Positions 1 through 7,913 of a stretch of 27,905 bases of DNA are shown here, one piece after another. The notes under the pieces were generated by a model, which had not been told where the DNA came from, did no database searches, and saw only the letters and a program-made list of their open reading frames with translations. A program made the position numbers and the translations under genes. The DNA comes from Lachnospiraceae bacterium UBA1251 (GTDB lineage: Bacteria > Bacillota > Clostridia > Lachnospirales > Lachnospiraceae). The stretch's first letter is position 1. The number at the start of each line of letters is the position of its first letter. The stretch lies in contig DBVZ01000112.1 of assembly GCA_002308255.1 (NCBI GenBank), forward strand, positions 1 to 27,905, in the 5' to 3' direction.

Positions 1-296
<296 letters not shown>

Positions 297-334
297 CTAT
301 AAACTCTACTTGCATATAAAAAAATAGCACCTTA

Positions 335-358
335 AAGGGGATGCGATCGCATTCCCTT
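335..358 (-). promoter_or_regulatory. 24-bp near-perfect palindrome in the gdhA leader
   Basis: The core ATGCGATCGCAT (341-352) is a perfect 12-bp palindrome. One mismatched pair (340/353) and a further AAGGG/CCCTT match extend it to 24 bp with no spacer. It lies about 17-40 nt inside the predicted gdhA transcript and about 50 bases before the start codon. As RNA it folds into a hairpin with a GAUC loop, followed some bases later by a run of seven U. It could be a protein operator or an attenuator-like hairpin. The structure is visible; the function is inferred. Confidence 0.6.
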
Positions 359-381
359 CAAGACGCCTTTGTCCAAACGGT

Positions 382-410
382 ATTATACATTACACATTTA
401 TCATGTGCAA
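382..410 (-). promoter_or_regulatory. Sigma-A promoter of gdhA
   Basis: On the minus strand TTGCAC (405-410) is followed after exactly 17 bases by a perfect TATAAT (382-387). This predicts a start near base 375 and a leader of about 90 nt before gdhA. An A/T-rich stretch lies just upstream. It sits in the gap after dapL, so gdhA can be transcribed independently of that directon. I see no convincing intrinsic terminator after dapL. Confidence 0.85.
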
Positions 411-439
411 GTACTTTTTTATTTTTTTCAAAGCCTTTT

Positions 440-1654
440 TTAGATCTTTGTTATTCTCATGACGGCTTCTTTTGTCGCATCCTTGTCACCGAATGCTGTC
501 AGTCTGAAATATCCTTCTCCGCTCGGCCCGAATCCGCATCCCGGCGTTCCGACGATATTGCAGCGGTCAAGAAGGCTGTCGAAGAAATCCCATGAGGAAA
601 CGCCTTCCGGTGTCTTCAGCCATACATACGGCGAATTGACACCGCCGAACGCCTCGTATCCGAGGGAGACAACGCCTTCCCGGATGATCCTGGCATTTTC
701 CATGTAGAATCCGATAAGATCACGGATCTGGGCCTTGCCTTCGGGTGTATAGCACGCTTCGCCGGCTCTCTGAACAATATACGGGGCACCGTTATACTTG
801 GTTCCGTGCCGTCTTGCCCACATGCCGTGCAGGGATACTCCGTCCTTCACAAGATCTTTCGGAACGACCGTAAACGCAAGACGAAGTCCCGTAAAGCCGG
901 CGTTCTTTGAGAAGCTTCTGAGCTCAATGGCGCACTGGCGGGCTCCGTCACACTCATAGATCGAATGCGGTACATTCTCTTCGGAAATATAGGCCTCATA
1001 AGCCGCGTCATAGATAATGACGCATCCGTTCTTCACCGCATAGTCCACCCATTCCTGCAGCCGCTCTTTATCCGCTGCCGCTCCGGTGGGATTATTCGGG
1101 AAGCACAGATAAATGATATCCGGTGCTTTTTCCGGAGGGGTGGCGATGAAGCCGTTTTCTTTTGTACAGGGCATGTAGACGACTCTTGTATAGCGTCCCG
1201 CCGCCGGATCGTATTTTCCGGCACGTCCCGCCATTACGTTGGAGTCAAGATAGACCGGATAGACCGGGTCGCAGACCGCGATGATATCCTCCGCGCCGAA
1301 CAGTTCCTGAATATTGGCGGAGTCAGATTTCGCGCCGTCCGAAACAAAGATCTCGTCAGCACCGATCTCGCAGCCCCTTGCGCGGTAATCATTTTCCGCG
1401 ATGGCTTCCCTGAGGAAAGAATACCCGAGATCCGGCGCGTATCCGCGGAAAGTCGAAACGTCAGCCATCTCGTCGACCGCGCTGTGCAGTGCTTTGATCA
1501 CGGCATCCGGCAGCGGCTGCGTCACATCGCCGATTCCGAGGGAGATAATGCTGCAGCCCGGGTGAGCCTCCTTATAGGCAGCGACTTTTTTTGCGATCGT
1601 GGAAAACAGATAGCTTCCCTGCAGTTCCTGATAATTTGCGTTTACGGTATACAT
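440..1654 (-). CDS. dapL: LL-diaminopimelate aminotransferase
   Basis: DapL converts tetrahydrodipicolinate directly to LL-diaminopimelate using glutamate as amino donor. It short-cuts the succinylase and acetylase routes to lysine and to the peptidoglycan diamino acid. The 404-residue protein is full length for the family. It shows the N-terminal signature LPGSYLF-like LQGSYLFSTIAKKV, the block LGIGDVTQPLP (about 39-49), CFPNNPTG (about 184-191), the PLP-contacting aspartate in YDAAYEAY (D216), and the Schiff-base lysine in SFSKNAGFTG (K250). The ATG at 1654 has a good AAAGGAGAG ribosome binding site. It is last in the directon running from 6454, 67 bases after the polyprenyl synthase. The next gene downstream is gdhA, whose product supplies its amino donor. 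Confidence 0.95.
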   Translation of the reverse strand: MYTVNANYQELQGSYLFSTIAKKVAAYKEAHPGCSIISLGIGDVTQPLPDAVIKALHSAVDEMADVSTFRGYAPDLGYSFLREAIAENDYRARGCEIGADEIFVSDGAKSDSANIQELFGAEDIIAVCDPVYPVYLDSNVMAGRAGKYDPAAGRYTRVVYMPCTKENGFIATPPEKAPDIIYLCFPNNPTGAAADKERLQEWVDYAVKNGCVIIYDAAYEAYISEENVPHSIYECDGARQCAIELRSFSKNAGFTGLRLAFTVVPKDLVKDGVSLHGMWARRHGTKYNGAPYIVQRAGEACYTPEGKAQIRDLIGFYMENARIIREGVVSLGYEAFGGVNSPYVWLKTPEGVSSWDFFDSLLDRCNIVGTPGCGFGPSGEGYFRLTAFGDKDATKEAVMRITKI

Positions 1655-1721
1655 GTGTTTCTCTCCTTTACTGATGGATCAGATATTACTTGTCCGGCGC
1701 CGTACCGGATCCGCTTCGCTG

Positions 1722-2876
1722 TCATTTATCGCGTCCGCGGAAATAGTCCAGCAGGCCGCGAAGAAGATCTTTGTCATTTTCGGGAAGCGCCGTGTCCCGG
1801 AGGCATTCCTCCGCCCTCTGAAAACACTTCTCCATTTCATCCAGCGCATACGCGTACGCGCCGCTTTCTCTGAAAATGCGCTGTACCCGCTGCAGCATTT
1901 CCTCCGTGACGGGAGCATGGCCGTAAACTCCGGCGAGCTCCCCGCAGGCTGCGGGATCATGAAGCTTTACATATTCATAGAGGATCGTCAGTTTCGCTTC
2001 CGCAATATCGCTTCCGATGTCTTTGCCGAGCTTCTTCTCATCGGCAAAAATCCCAAAGATGTCGTCCTTGATCTGAAATGCAATGCCGGCCTCCTCCGCG
2101 AAGGAGTCGACTTTTTCCATGAGTTCCTCCGAAGCCCCTCCCTGCAGCATGCCGAGGTGCAGCGGCCCGATCACGGAATAACGCGCGGTCTTCAGATAAT
2201 AGATTTCCCGGACGGATCTCGAAAGGAGCCGGTCCGCTTCCTTCCTGCCAAGGGACCTGTCACCGATCTCGCAGGGAAGGATCACATCGAGCAGTTCCCC
2301 GCGGATCGTATCGATCACGACACCGTCAAAATAAGCGATCATTTTCCCGAGCGCCGGATCTTCGCTGCAGCTTTCCGCGATCATCTGATTCGCGGCATAA
2401 AGACCCGCATCTCCGAGACAGATGGCAGCGGAAGACGGCGTATCGCCCGCCCGGTCAAAGATTCCTCTTTCCGAAAGCCTGTCCGCATAGCGGAAATGAG
2501 ACGTCCGTTTTCCTCTGCGAAGCTCCGCGTGATCGATCACGTCATCGTGAATGAGGACGGCGGTCTGAAATATTTCAAATGCCATCGCGAGCGGATCGCT
2601 CACGGCTGCCGACAGGCTTTTCTCCCGCGGGGTCTTTTGAGCGGTTCCGGGATTCCTGCTCTTTTCCTTTTCAGCAAGGGCAAGAGCGTATCCGAGATTT
2701 ACAAAAACGCCGCGGAGCAGTTTCCCGCCCTCATTCAGATCCGCAAAATCTTCAAAAAAGGGTCTCAGCAGCGGGTGAGGCTCCCTGCCGAACTTTTCGT
2801 TGTACTCTTTTATTTTCCTCTCAAGCCGCTCTTTTGATTCGGCATAGAACTCCAGAAATGTATTATTTCCGTCCAT
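1722..2876 (-). CDS. trans-polyprenyl diphosphate synthase family protein
   Basis: This is a class I trans-isoprenyl diphosphate synthase that extends an allylic diphosphate with IPP units. The conserved GGKLLRG block is at residues 50-56, the first aspartate-rich motif DDVID at 111-115 with the following RRGKRTSH, and the second motif DDIFG at 271-275, followed by GKDIGSDIAEAK. The final Asp of the second motif is Gly, a variant also found in some actinobacterial-type members. A polar insertion (about 70-95) follows the GGKLLRG helix. The frame opens at 2924, overlapping the uppS stop as ATGA. The ATG at 2876 is preferred because a GAGGGAG ribosome binding site precedes it and homology begins there (385 residues); the earlier start has only a poor, badly spaced AAAGG. 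Chain length cannot be read from sequence. It lies between uppS and dapL in the same directon. Confidence 0.85.
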   Translation of the reverse strand: MDGNNTFLEFYAESKERLERKIKEYNEKFGREPHPLLRPFFEDFADLNEGGKLLRGVFVNLGYALALAEKEKSRNPGTAQKTPREKSLSAAVSDPLAMAFEIFQTAVLIHDDVIDHAELRRGKRTSHFRYADRLSERGIFDRAGDTPSSAAICLGDAGLYAANQMIAESCSEDPALGKMIAYFDGVVIDTIRGELLDVILPCEIGDRSLGRKEADRLLSRSVREIYYLKTARYSVIGPLHLGMLQGGASEELMEKVDSFAEEAGIAFQIKDDIFGIFADEKKLGKDIGSDIAEAKLTILYEYVKLHDPAACGELAGVYGHAPVTEEMLQRVQRIFRESGAYAYALDEMEKCFQRAEECLRDTALPENDKDLLRGLLDYFRGRDK

Positions 2877-2920
2877 ACACAGTGCTTCTCCCTCTCGCGG
2901 GATTCCGGAAGGGTTCCCGG

Positions 2921-3625
2921 TCATTTGCCTTTATTGATCTGGATATGTTCGTAATAGTCAAGAGCTTCCCTCAGCTCTTCCTTCGTAAAGTCCGGCCACA
3001 GCGTATCGGTGAACCAGATCTCGGAATAAACGGTCTGCCACGGGAAGAAATTGGACAGTCTCCGGTTGCCGCCGGTGCGGATCACAAAATCGATATCCGG
3101 AATGCCGGCTGTGTCAAGATAGCCGTCAAACATTTCTTCCGTAAGATCCGCAGGATCGGCTTTTCCTTCTTTGACATCTTCCGCGTACCGGCGCGCTGCC
3201 CTGATGATCTCGTCGCGTCCGCCGTAACTGATCGCCACCAGGCAGACCAGCGTTTTGCAGTCTTTTGTAAGCTCCATGGTGCGCTGTACGGTCTCCCGTG
3301 CCTCCGGATCCAGCCGGGACAGATCCCCGACGATCACCATCCGGATATCCCTCTCGATGCAGGTCCCGACTTCTTCCTTGAAGAAGCGCTCCATCAGTTT
3401 GAACAGACTGGAGACTTCCTGTTCCGAGCGGTTCCAGTTCTCCGTCGAAAACGCGTAGACGGTCAGATAGGGGATTTCCTCCTCTTCACACCATTTACAG
3501 ATATCGATAAAAGTATCGACACCCTTCTCATGACCTCTCATCACGCTTTCCAGCATATGAGCCCGCGCCCAGCGGCGGTTGCCGTCCATGATTACGCCGA
3601 GATGTCTGACCTTGTTCTGATTCAT
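2921..3625 (-). CDS. uppS: Isoprenyl transferase, UppS family (cis-prenyltransferase)
   Basis: UppS-type enzymes condense farnesyl diphosphate with IPP in cis to make the undecaprenyl carrier used for cell-wall glycans. At 234 residues it has normal length. Clear motifs: VIMDGNRRWA with the catalytic Asp at 14, AFSTENW (58-64), YGGRDEI (134-140), and WQTVYSEIWFTDTLWPDF with Glu202. Two usually conserved spots differ: the common RTSGE/RTGGE motif reads RTGGN (183-187), and the common NYGGR reads SYGGR. The locus is also atypical, because uppS usually sits between frr and cdsA. So this may be a second, specialised copy rather than the essential one. It starts 30 bases after the COG2426 gene and overlaps the polyprenyl synthase frame by 4 bases. 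The family is secure; the product chain length is not. Confidence 0.88.
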   Translation of the reverse strand: MNQNKVRHLGVIMDGNRRWARAHMLESVMRGHEKGVDTFIDICKWCEEEEIPYLTVYAFSTENWNRSEQEVSSLFKLMERFFKEEVGTCIERDIRMVIVGDLSRLDPEARETVQRTMELTKDCKTLVCLVAISYGGRDEIIRAARRYAEDVKEGKADPADLTEEMFDGYLDTAGIPDIDFVIRTGGNRRLSNFFPWQTVYSEIWFTDTLWPDFTKEELREALDYYEHIQINKGK

Positions 3626-3655
3626 CTGAATCTGCCTCCTTTTTTCTCTTTTCCG

Positions 3656-4150
3656 TTAACCGATATGCCCGATCACGCCGTAAGTCAGAAGCGATACGAT
3701 CGTCGCGGCAAGCGCTATCCCGCACAAAATGGCTATGATCGCTTTTTTCAGGTCTACTTCGAGAAGCGACGCGATCAGCGAACCCGTCCATCCCCCCGTC
3801 CCGGGCAGCGGGATCCCGACAAAAAGCAGAAGGCCCAGAAATTCAGCCTTTCGGACACCGTCGCTTTTTCTCAGCGCCCGGTCTTCCAGCTTCTTTACGA
3901 TTCCCCCGAAGAACTTCGTCGGCCGCATCCAGTCAAAGATCTTCCGGATAAAAAGAAGGAGGAACGGGATCGGAAGCACATTTCCGATCGCCGAGAAAAG
4001 GATAGCCTGACCAAGAGGCAGCTTCAGCATAAACGCGAGAATGATCCCCGCCCTGTTTTCGAGCACAGGAAAGAGGGAGATCACAAAAACCGCCAGCTGG
4101 GGCGGAAGCCACGACATATGCGCGGCAAACCATTGAACAAATGACTCCAT
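3656..4150 (-). CDS. Small multidrug export protein family (COG2426) membrane protein
   Basis: This 164-residue integral membrane protein matches the Sm_multidrug_ex/COG2426 family by its motifs. FPVLENRAGIILAF (about 27-40) and the hallmark FVGIPLPGTGGWTGSLIA (about 109-126) are present. There are roughly four hydrophobic segments, with a basic cytoplasmic-looking loop (about 69-100) in the middle. The family name is historical: the transported substrate, if any, is not established. The ATG at 4150 has a modest AAGGGA ribosome binding site. The gene is in the same directon as hisC upstream (33-base gap) and uppS downstream (30-base gap). A link to lipid-carrier or amino acid chemistry is possible but unsupported. 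Confidence 0.85.
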   Translation of the reverse strand: MESFVQWFAAHMSWLPPQLAVFVISLFPVLENRAGIILAFMLKLPLGQAILFSAIGNVLPIPFLLLFIRKIFDWMRPTKFFGGIVKKLEDRALRKSDGVRKAEFLGLLLFVGIPLPGTGGWTGSLIASLLEVDLKKAIIAILCGIALAATIVSLLTYGVIGHIG

Positions 4151-4183
4151 ATATGTTTTCAGTCCCTTTTATGAGCAATAACG

Positions 4184-5242
4184 TCAGGCAAGAATTTCTC
4201 TCAGAGCGGCAAACAGAGCATCCATCTCCTCATCCGTGCCGATCGTTATGCGGAGGTAATTGTCGATGCGCGGTTTGGCAAAATAACGCACATAAATGTG
4301 TCTTTCGCGCAGTTCCTTAAAGATTTCGGCTGCCGGTTTCGCGGGATGCGTCACAAACAGGAAATTGGAGACCGACGGATAAAACCGGAATCCCAAAGCC
4401 GCAAATTCCTTCTCCGCCCGGCCTCTCGTCGCGATCACTTTTCCGACTTTTTCCCGGAACCATTTTTCATCCTTAAGAGCCGCTGTTCCGGCAGCGATGG
4501 CCGTCCGGTTCATGGTGTAGGAATTAAAGCTGTATTTACAGTCGTTCAGATATCGGATCAGCGACTCGTTTCCGAACGCAAAACCGATCCGCTCTCCGGC
4601 GAGAGACCGGGATTTCGAGAAGGTCTGCACAACGAGAAGATTGTCATACTTCGGGATCAGTCCCGCGGCGCTTTCCGCGCCGAAATCGACATATGCCTCG
4701 TCGACGATGACCACGCTTCCCGGACTGGAAGCAATGATCCTCTCCGCATCCGCAAGCGCCATGGCTCTTCCCGTCGGCGCGTTCGGGTTCGGAAATACGA
4801 TCCCCCCGTTTTCCCTCTCATATTGTTCCGGACGGATCCGGAAAGCATCATCAAGCGGGACGGTCTCATAGGGGATCCGGAAAAGATCTGCCCACACGTC
4901 ATAAAAACTGTAGGTGATGTCCGGAAACAGGACCGGCTTTTCCCTGTTATTGAAAAAAGTCAGAAAACACATCGCCAGCACATCATCGGATCCGACGCCC
5001 ACGAAGACTTCAGACGGTTTTCTGCCGTACCTGGCTGCCAGCGCATTCACCAGCTCCGCCGCTGCAGGATCCGGATATTTCCTGAGATCCGCGTCCGGTA
5101 TCCCGGCAACAGCAGCCTGCACAGCCGGGGAAGGCGGATAAGGGTTCTCGTTCGTATTCAGTTTGATGATATTGGCTTCTTTCGGCTGTTCACCCGGCGT
5201 ATAGGGAACGACCTTCCGGATATTCTCTTCCCAGAGCGGCAT
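4184..5242 (-). CDS. hisC: Histidinol-phosphate aminotransferase family protein
   Basis: HisC transfers the amino group of glutamate to imidazole-acetol phosphate in histidine synthesis, and some members also act on aromatic 2-oxo acids. The 352-residue PLP fold-type I protein has KLNTNENPYPPSP (27-39), the GVGSDDVL block, FPNPNAPTG (150-158), the PLP-binding Asp in VDEAYVDF (D181), and the Schiff-base lysine in QTFSKSRSLAGERIGF (K210). The C-terminal arginine motif YLRITIG is intact. Its ATG is preceded by AAAGGAAAAG. It follows the other class I aminotransferase by 21 bases, and no other his gene is in view. Its substrate may therefore be histidinol phosphate or an aromatic amino acid; the symbol names the family. 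Confidence 0.85.
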   Translation of the reverse strand: MPLWEENIRKVVPYTPGEQPKEANIIKLNTNENPYPPSPAVQAAVAGIPDADLRKYPDPAAAELVNALAARYGRKPSEVFVGVGSDDVLAMCFLTFFNNREKPVLFPDITYSFYDVWADLFRIPYETVPLDDAFRIRPEQYERENGGIVFPNPNAPTGRAMALADAERIIASSPGSVVIVDEAYVDFGAESAAGLIPKYDNLLVVQTFSKSRSLAGERIGFAFGNESLIRYLNDCKYSFNSYTMNRTAIAAGTAALKDEKWFREKVGKVIATRGRAEKEFAALGFRFYPSVSNFLFVTHPAKPAAEIFKELRERHIYVRYFAKPRIDNYLRITIGTDEEMDALFAALREILA

Positions 5243-5263
5243 GGCACACTTTTCCTTTCCGTT

Positions 5264-6454
5264 TCAGCAAAGTCCGTATTCCCTGGCAAGTTCCGCGAAT
5301 CCCGGAAGAGAACCGGTGATCGTTTCATAGGCGACGCAGTAAGCGATCCTCACGAATCCGGAACATCCGAACGACGACCCTCCCACAACAAGGATCCGCT
5401 TCTCTTTCGCTCTTGCGCAGAAGGCCTTTTCATCCGGCTCCGGCGTCTTCATCCACAGATAGAACGCGCCGTCCGGATGGACGCAGGTAAACCCGTCCGC
5501 GGTAAGTGCGTCATAAAGCGTTCTGCGGTTCCTGTCATAATATCCCATATCGGTCTTTTCGCCCAGGCATCCGGCAATCGCGCGCTGCTGCAGCGAAGGC
5601 GCATTGACAAATCCGAGGATACGGTTTGCTGTCTTGGCCGCCGAGTAAACATTTTCGTAATCGTCGATATCCCTGCTCATCGCGACATAGCCGATCCTCT
5701 CTCCGGGAAGCGACAGCGATTTGCTGTAGGAGTACCCGACGATCGTGTTGCGGTAGAATTTCGGGATATAGGGAACCGCCGTATCGCCGTAGACCAGCTC
5801 CCGGTAAGGCTCATCCGAGAAAATGTAGATCTCGTGTCCGAACTCCTGCTGCTTCTTTTCGAGAACAGCGGCAACCGCGCGGATCGATTCCTCCGTATAC
5901 ACGACTCCGGTCGGATTATTCGGGGAATTGATGATCAGGACGCGGGTGCGGTCCGTGATCCTCTCCGCCAGGGCATCCGGATCCGGCTGAAACGTGACGC
6001 CGTCAACGGGCGATTCTACCAGCACGCCGTCATAGTTGCCGACATAAGAGCGGTATTCGCCGAAATAAGGAGAGAATGTGACCGCTTCGTCTCCCGGGTT
6101 GAGCAGTGTCTTCATGATAACGTTCATCCCGCCGGCGGCGCCGACGGTCATGATCAGACATTCCGCGTCATAATGCATGCCGAACCGTTCATTAAGGTTC
6201 TCCGCGATCGCCGTGCGCACATCTTCATAGCCGGCGTTGTTCATGTATCCGTGCACCATTACGGCTGGGTCGCTGCGCAGGATACTGATCATGCTTTCGT
6301 TGACCGCCGGCGGCGCAGGGACGTTCGGATTGCCGAGACTGAAATCATAGACATTTTCCTTCCCGTAAACCGCCGCCATTTTCTGGCCTTCTTCAAACAT
6401 CGCGCGGATCGCGGAACTGTTTTTTACAAATCCTTCCATTTTCTTTGAGATCAT
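5264..6454 (-). CDS. PLP-dependent class I/II aminotransferase, aspartate-aminotransferase-like
   Basis: This 396-residue cytoplasmic fold-type I aminotransferase resembles the aspartate aminotransferase-like branch. Visible motifs are DFSLGNPNVPAPP (37-49), the cofactor-phosphate block GAAGGMN (105-111), NSPNNPTGVVY (176-186), FSDEPYRELVY (D214), and the Schiff-base lysine in YSYSKSLSLPGERIGYVA (K245). The substrate-carboxylate arginine is in FVRIAYC near the C-terminus. The start at 6454 has a strong GGGGAGG ribosome binding site six bases upstream. It is the first gene of the directon that ends with dapL. A TATAAC -10-like element at 6507-6512 lies upstream, but its -35 is weak. Substrate specificity cannot be assigned from sequence. 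Confidence 0.85.
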   Translation of the reverse strand: MISKKMEGFVKNSSAIRAMFEEGQKMAAVYGKENVYDFSLGNPNVPAPPAVNESMISILRSDPAVMVHGYMNNAGYEDVRTAIAENLNERFGMHYDAECLIMTVGAAGGMNVIMKTLLNPGDEAVTFSPYFGEYRSYVGNYDGVLVESPVDGVTFQPDPDALAERITDRTRVLIINSPNNPTGVVYTEESIRAVAAVLEKKQQEFGHEIYIFSDEPYRELVYGDTAVPYIPKFYRNTIVGYSYSKSLSLPGERIGYVAMSRDIDDYENVYSAAKTANRILGFVNAPSLQQRAIAGCLGEKTDMGYYDRNRRTLYDALTADGFTCVHPDGAFYLWMKTPEPDEKAFCARAKEKRILVVGGSSFGCSGFVRIAYCVAYETITGSLPGFAELAREYGLC

Positions 6455-6535
6455 GGAAACCTCCCCGGGCTCCTGCCCGTAAATCCCTCTCGTCAGCTCT
6501 CAGTCTGTTATACTGCAGCTTCCTTAAATCTTCTT

Positions 6536-6565
6536 AAAAAGGCGCTGCCCTCGCAAGGCAGCGCC
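6536..6565 (-). terminator. Intrinsic terminator of tyrS
   Basis: A perfect 9-bp G/C stem, GGCGCTGCC (6541-6549) with GGCAGCGCC (6557-6565), encloses a 7-base loop. It is followed on the minus strand by TTTTT (6536-6540). It lies just after the tyrS stop, so it separates tyrS from the aminotransferase directon. Confidence 0.9.
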
Positions 6566-6578
6566 CACGCGTTTCTTC

Positions 6579-7805
6579 TTATTCCACAACGATCTTCCGG
6601 TACTGTTTTTTGCCTCTCCGGATCATCGTCTCCCCTTTTGCCAGTTCTGCCCTGGAAAGCTTCGCGTAAATATCCCTGACCGCCGCATCATTGACGTAGA
6701 AACCGCCCTCCGAGATCGATCTTCTCGCCTCTCCGTTGGATTTTGCGAATCCCGCCTTGACATTCAGAGCGATCACGCCGATCTCATCATTTTCGAAATC
6801 CTCATCCCGGAGGACGACCTGCGGGATATCCGCATTGCCGGCACCGCCCGCAAACAGGGCTTTTGCCGCCGACTGCGCTTTCTCCGCTTCCTCTTCTCCG
6901 TGAACGAGTGCCGTCAGCTCCCAGGCGAGGATCTCTTTCGCACGGTTCAGCTGGCTGCCTTCCCACTTGTCCATCTCGTCGATCTGCTCGAGAGGCAGGA
7001 AGGTAAGCAGTCTGATGCAGCGGAGAACATCGGCGTCAGCCACGTTTCTCCAGTACTGGTAGAACTCGTACGGCGTCGTTTTTTCAGCGTCAAGCCATAC
7101 GGCGCCGCTGACGGTCTTGCCCATCTTCTGGCCGGCGGAATTCAGCAGGAGGACCTGCGTCATCGCCTCGGCATCCTTGCCGAGTTTTCTGCGGATCAGT
7201 TCGGTTCCCGCCAGCATGTTGCTCCACTGGTCATCCCCGCCGAACTGCAGGTTGCAGCCGTAATCGCAGTACAGTCTGTAGAAATCATATGCCTGCATCA
7301 GCATATAGTTGAACTCAAACACCGTAAGACCTTTATCCCAGCGCTGCTTATAGCATTCCGCGGTCAGCATGCGGTTAACGGTGAAATGAGGGCCGATCTC
7401 GCGGAGGAAATCGACGTATCCGAGGCTCAGGAGCCAGTCGGCATTGTTTACCATGATCGCCCTGCCGTCCGAGAAATCGATAAAGCGGCTCATCTGTTTT
7501 TTGAAGCACTCGATATTGTGATTGATCATCTCCGGCGTGAGCATTTTCCTCATGTCGGTCTTTCCGGACGGATCCCCGATCATACCGGTTCCGCCGCCGA
7601 GAAGCGCGATCGGCCTGTTGCCTGCCATCTGCAGACGCTTCATCAGGCACAGCGCCATAAAATGTCCGACGTGGAGGCTGTCCGCCGTCGGATCAAATCC
7701 GATATAAAACGTCGCTTTCGCGTTATTGACAAGGTCTCTGACCCTGCCTTCGTCCGTTACCTGCGCGATCAGTCCCCGCGCCTTCAGTTCTTCATAGATC
7801 TTCAT
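6579..7805 (-). CDS. tyrS: Tyrosyl-tRNA synthetase
   Basis: TyrS charges tRNA-Tyr with tyrosine in the cytoplasm. The 408-residue protein has the class I catalytic fold with YIGFDPTADSLHVGH (HIGH variant HVGH at 45-48), the block GGGTGMIGDPSGK (70-82), the tyrosine-site QFGGDDQW (187-194), and the KMSKS-equivalent KMGKT (227-231). A C-terminal S4 RNA-binding domain (about 345-405) begins KAGFAKSNGEARR. The length is usual for the bacterial TyrS group. The ATG at 7805 has a GGAAGGAG ribosome binding site. It has its own promoter and terminator, so it is probably monocistronic. Its leader is only about 70 nt and shows no T-box motif, unlike many Firmicute tyrS genes. Confidence 0.97.
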   Translation of the reverse strand: MKIYEELKARGLIAQVTDEGRVRDLVNNAKATFYIGFDPTADSLHVGHFMALCLMKRLQMAGNRPIALLGGGTGMIGDPSGKTDMRKMLTPEMINHNIECFKKQMSRFIDFSDGRAIMVNNADWLLSLGYVDFLREIGPHFTVNRMLTAECYKQRWDKGLTVFEFNYMLMQAYDFYRLYCDYGCNLQFGGDDQWSNMLAGTELIRRKLGKDAEAMTQVLLLNSAGQKMGKTVSGAVWLDAEKTTPYEFYQYWRNVADADVLRCIRLLTFLPLEQIDEMDKWEGSQLNRAKEILAWELTALVHGEEEAEKAQSAAKALFAGGAGNADIPQVVLRDEDFENDEIGVIALNVKAGFAKSNGEARRSISEGGFYVNDAAVRDIYAKLSRAELAKGETMIRRGKKQYRKIVVE

Positions 7806-7883
7806 CGATCCTGCTCCTTCCGTCTATGTTCATTCCGGCAAGTCTGTGTGCTTCCGGAAACAGCTTCGTGAAATTAGTGTATT

Positions 7884-7913
7884 ATTATACGCTATCCGCT
7901 CTTTACTCGTCAA
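7884..7913 (-). promoter_or_regulatory. Sigma-A promoter of tyrS
   Basis: TTGACG (7908-7913) and a perfect TATAAT (7884-7889) on the minus strand are separated by 18 bases. The -35 lies inside the last codons of the upstream NUDIX gene. The predicted start is near 7877, giving a short leader. Confidence 0.8.

Noticed and set aside
341..352. GCGATCGC core as a cyanobacterial HIP1 element
   Set aside because: The genes around it are clostridial in character, and only this one copy within a larger palindrome was noticed.
420..440. Terminator after dapL
   Set aside because: Only an A/T-rich stretch with a very short AAAG/CTTT pairing is present, so no stable stem supports it.
4298..6448. Very long open frame on the plus strand opposite the two aminotransferase genes
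   Set aside because: It is antisense to two well-supported enzymes, has no recognisable domain, and is Arg/His/Asp rich in the way of reverse-strand frames in GC-rich codon-biased DNA. No ribosome binding site or promoter precedes it.
6900..7871. 323-codon open frame on the plus strand opposite tyrS
   Set aside because: It is antisense to a canonical tRNA synthetase, with no motif and no ribosome binding site.
7806..7902. Possible T-box upstream of tyrS
   Set aside because: The promoter sits only about 70 nt from the start codon, and no T-box consensus or terminator/antiterminator pair is present.
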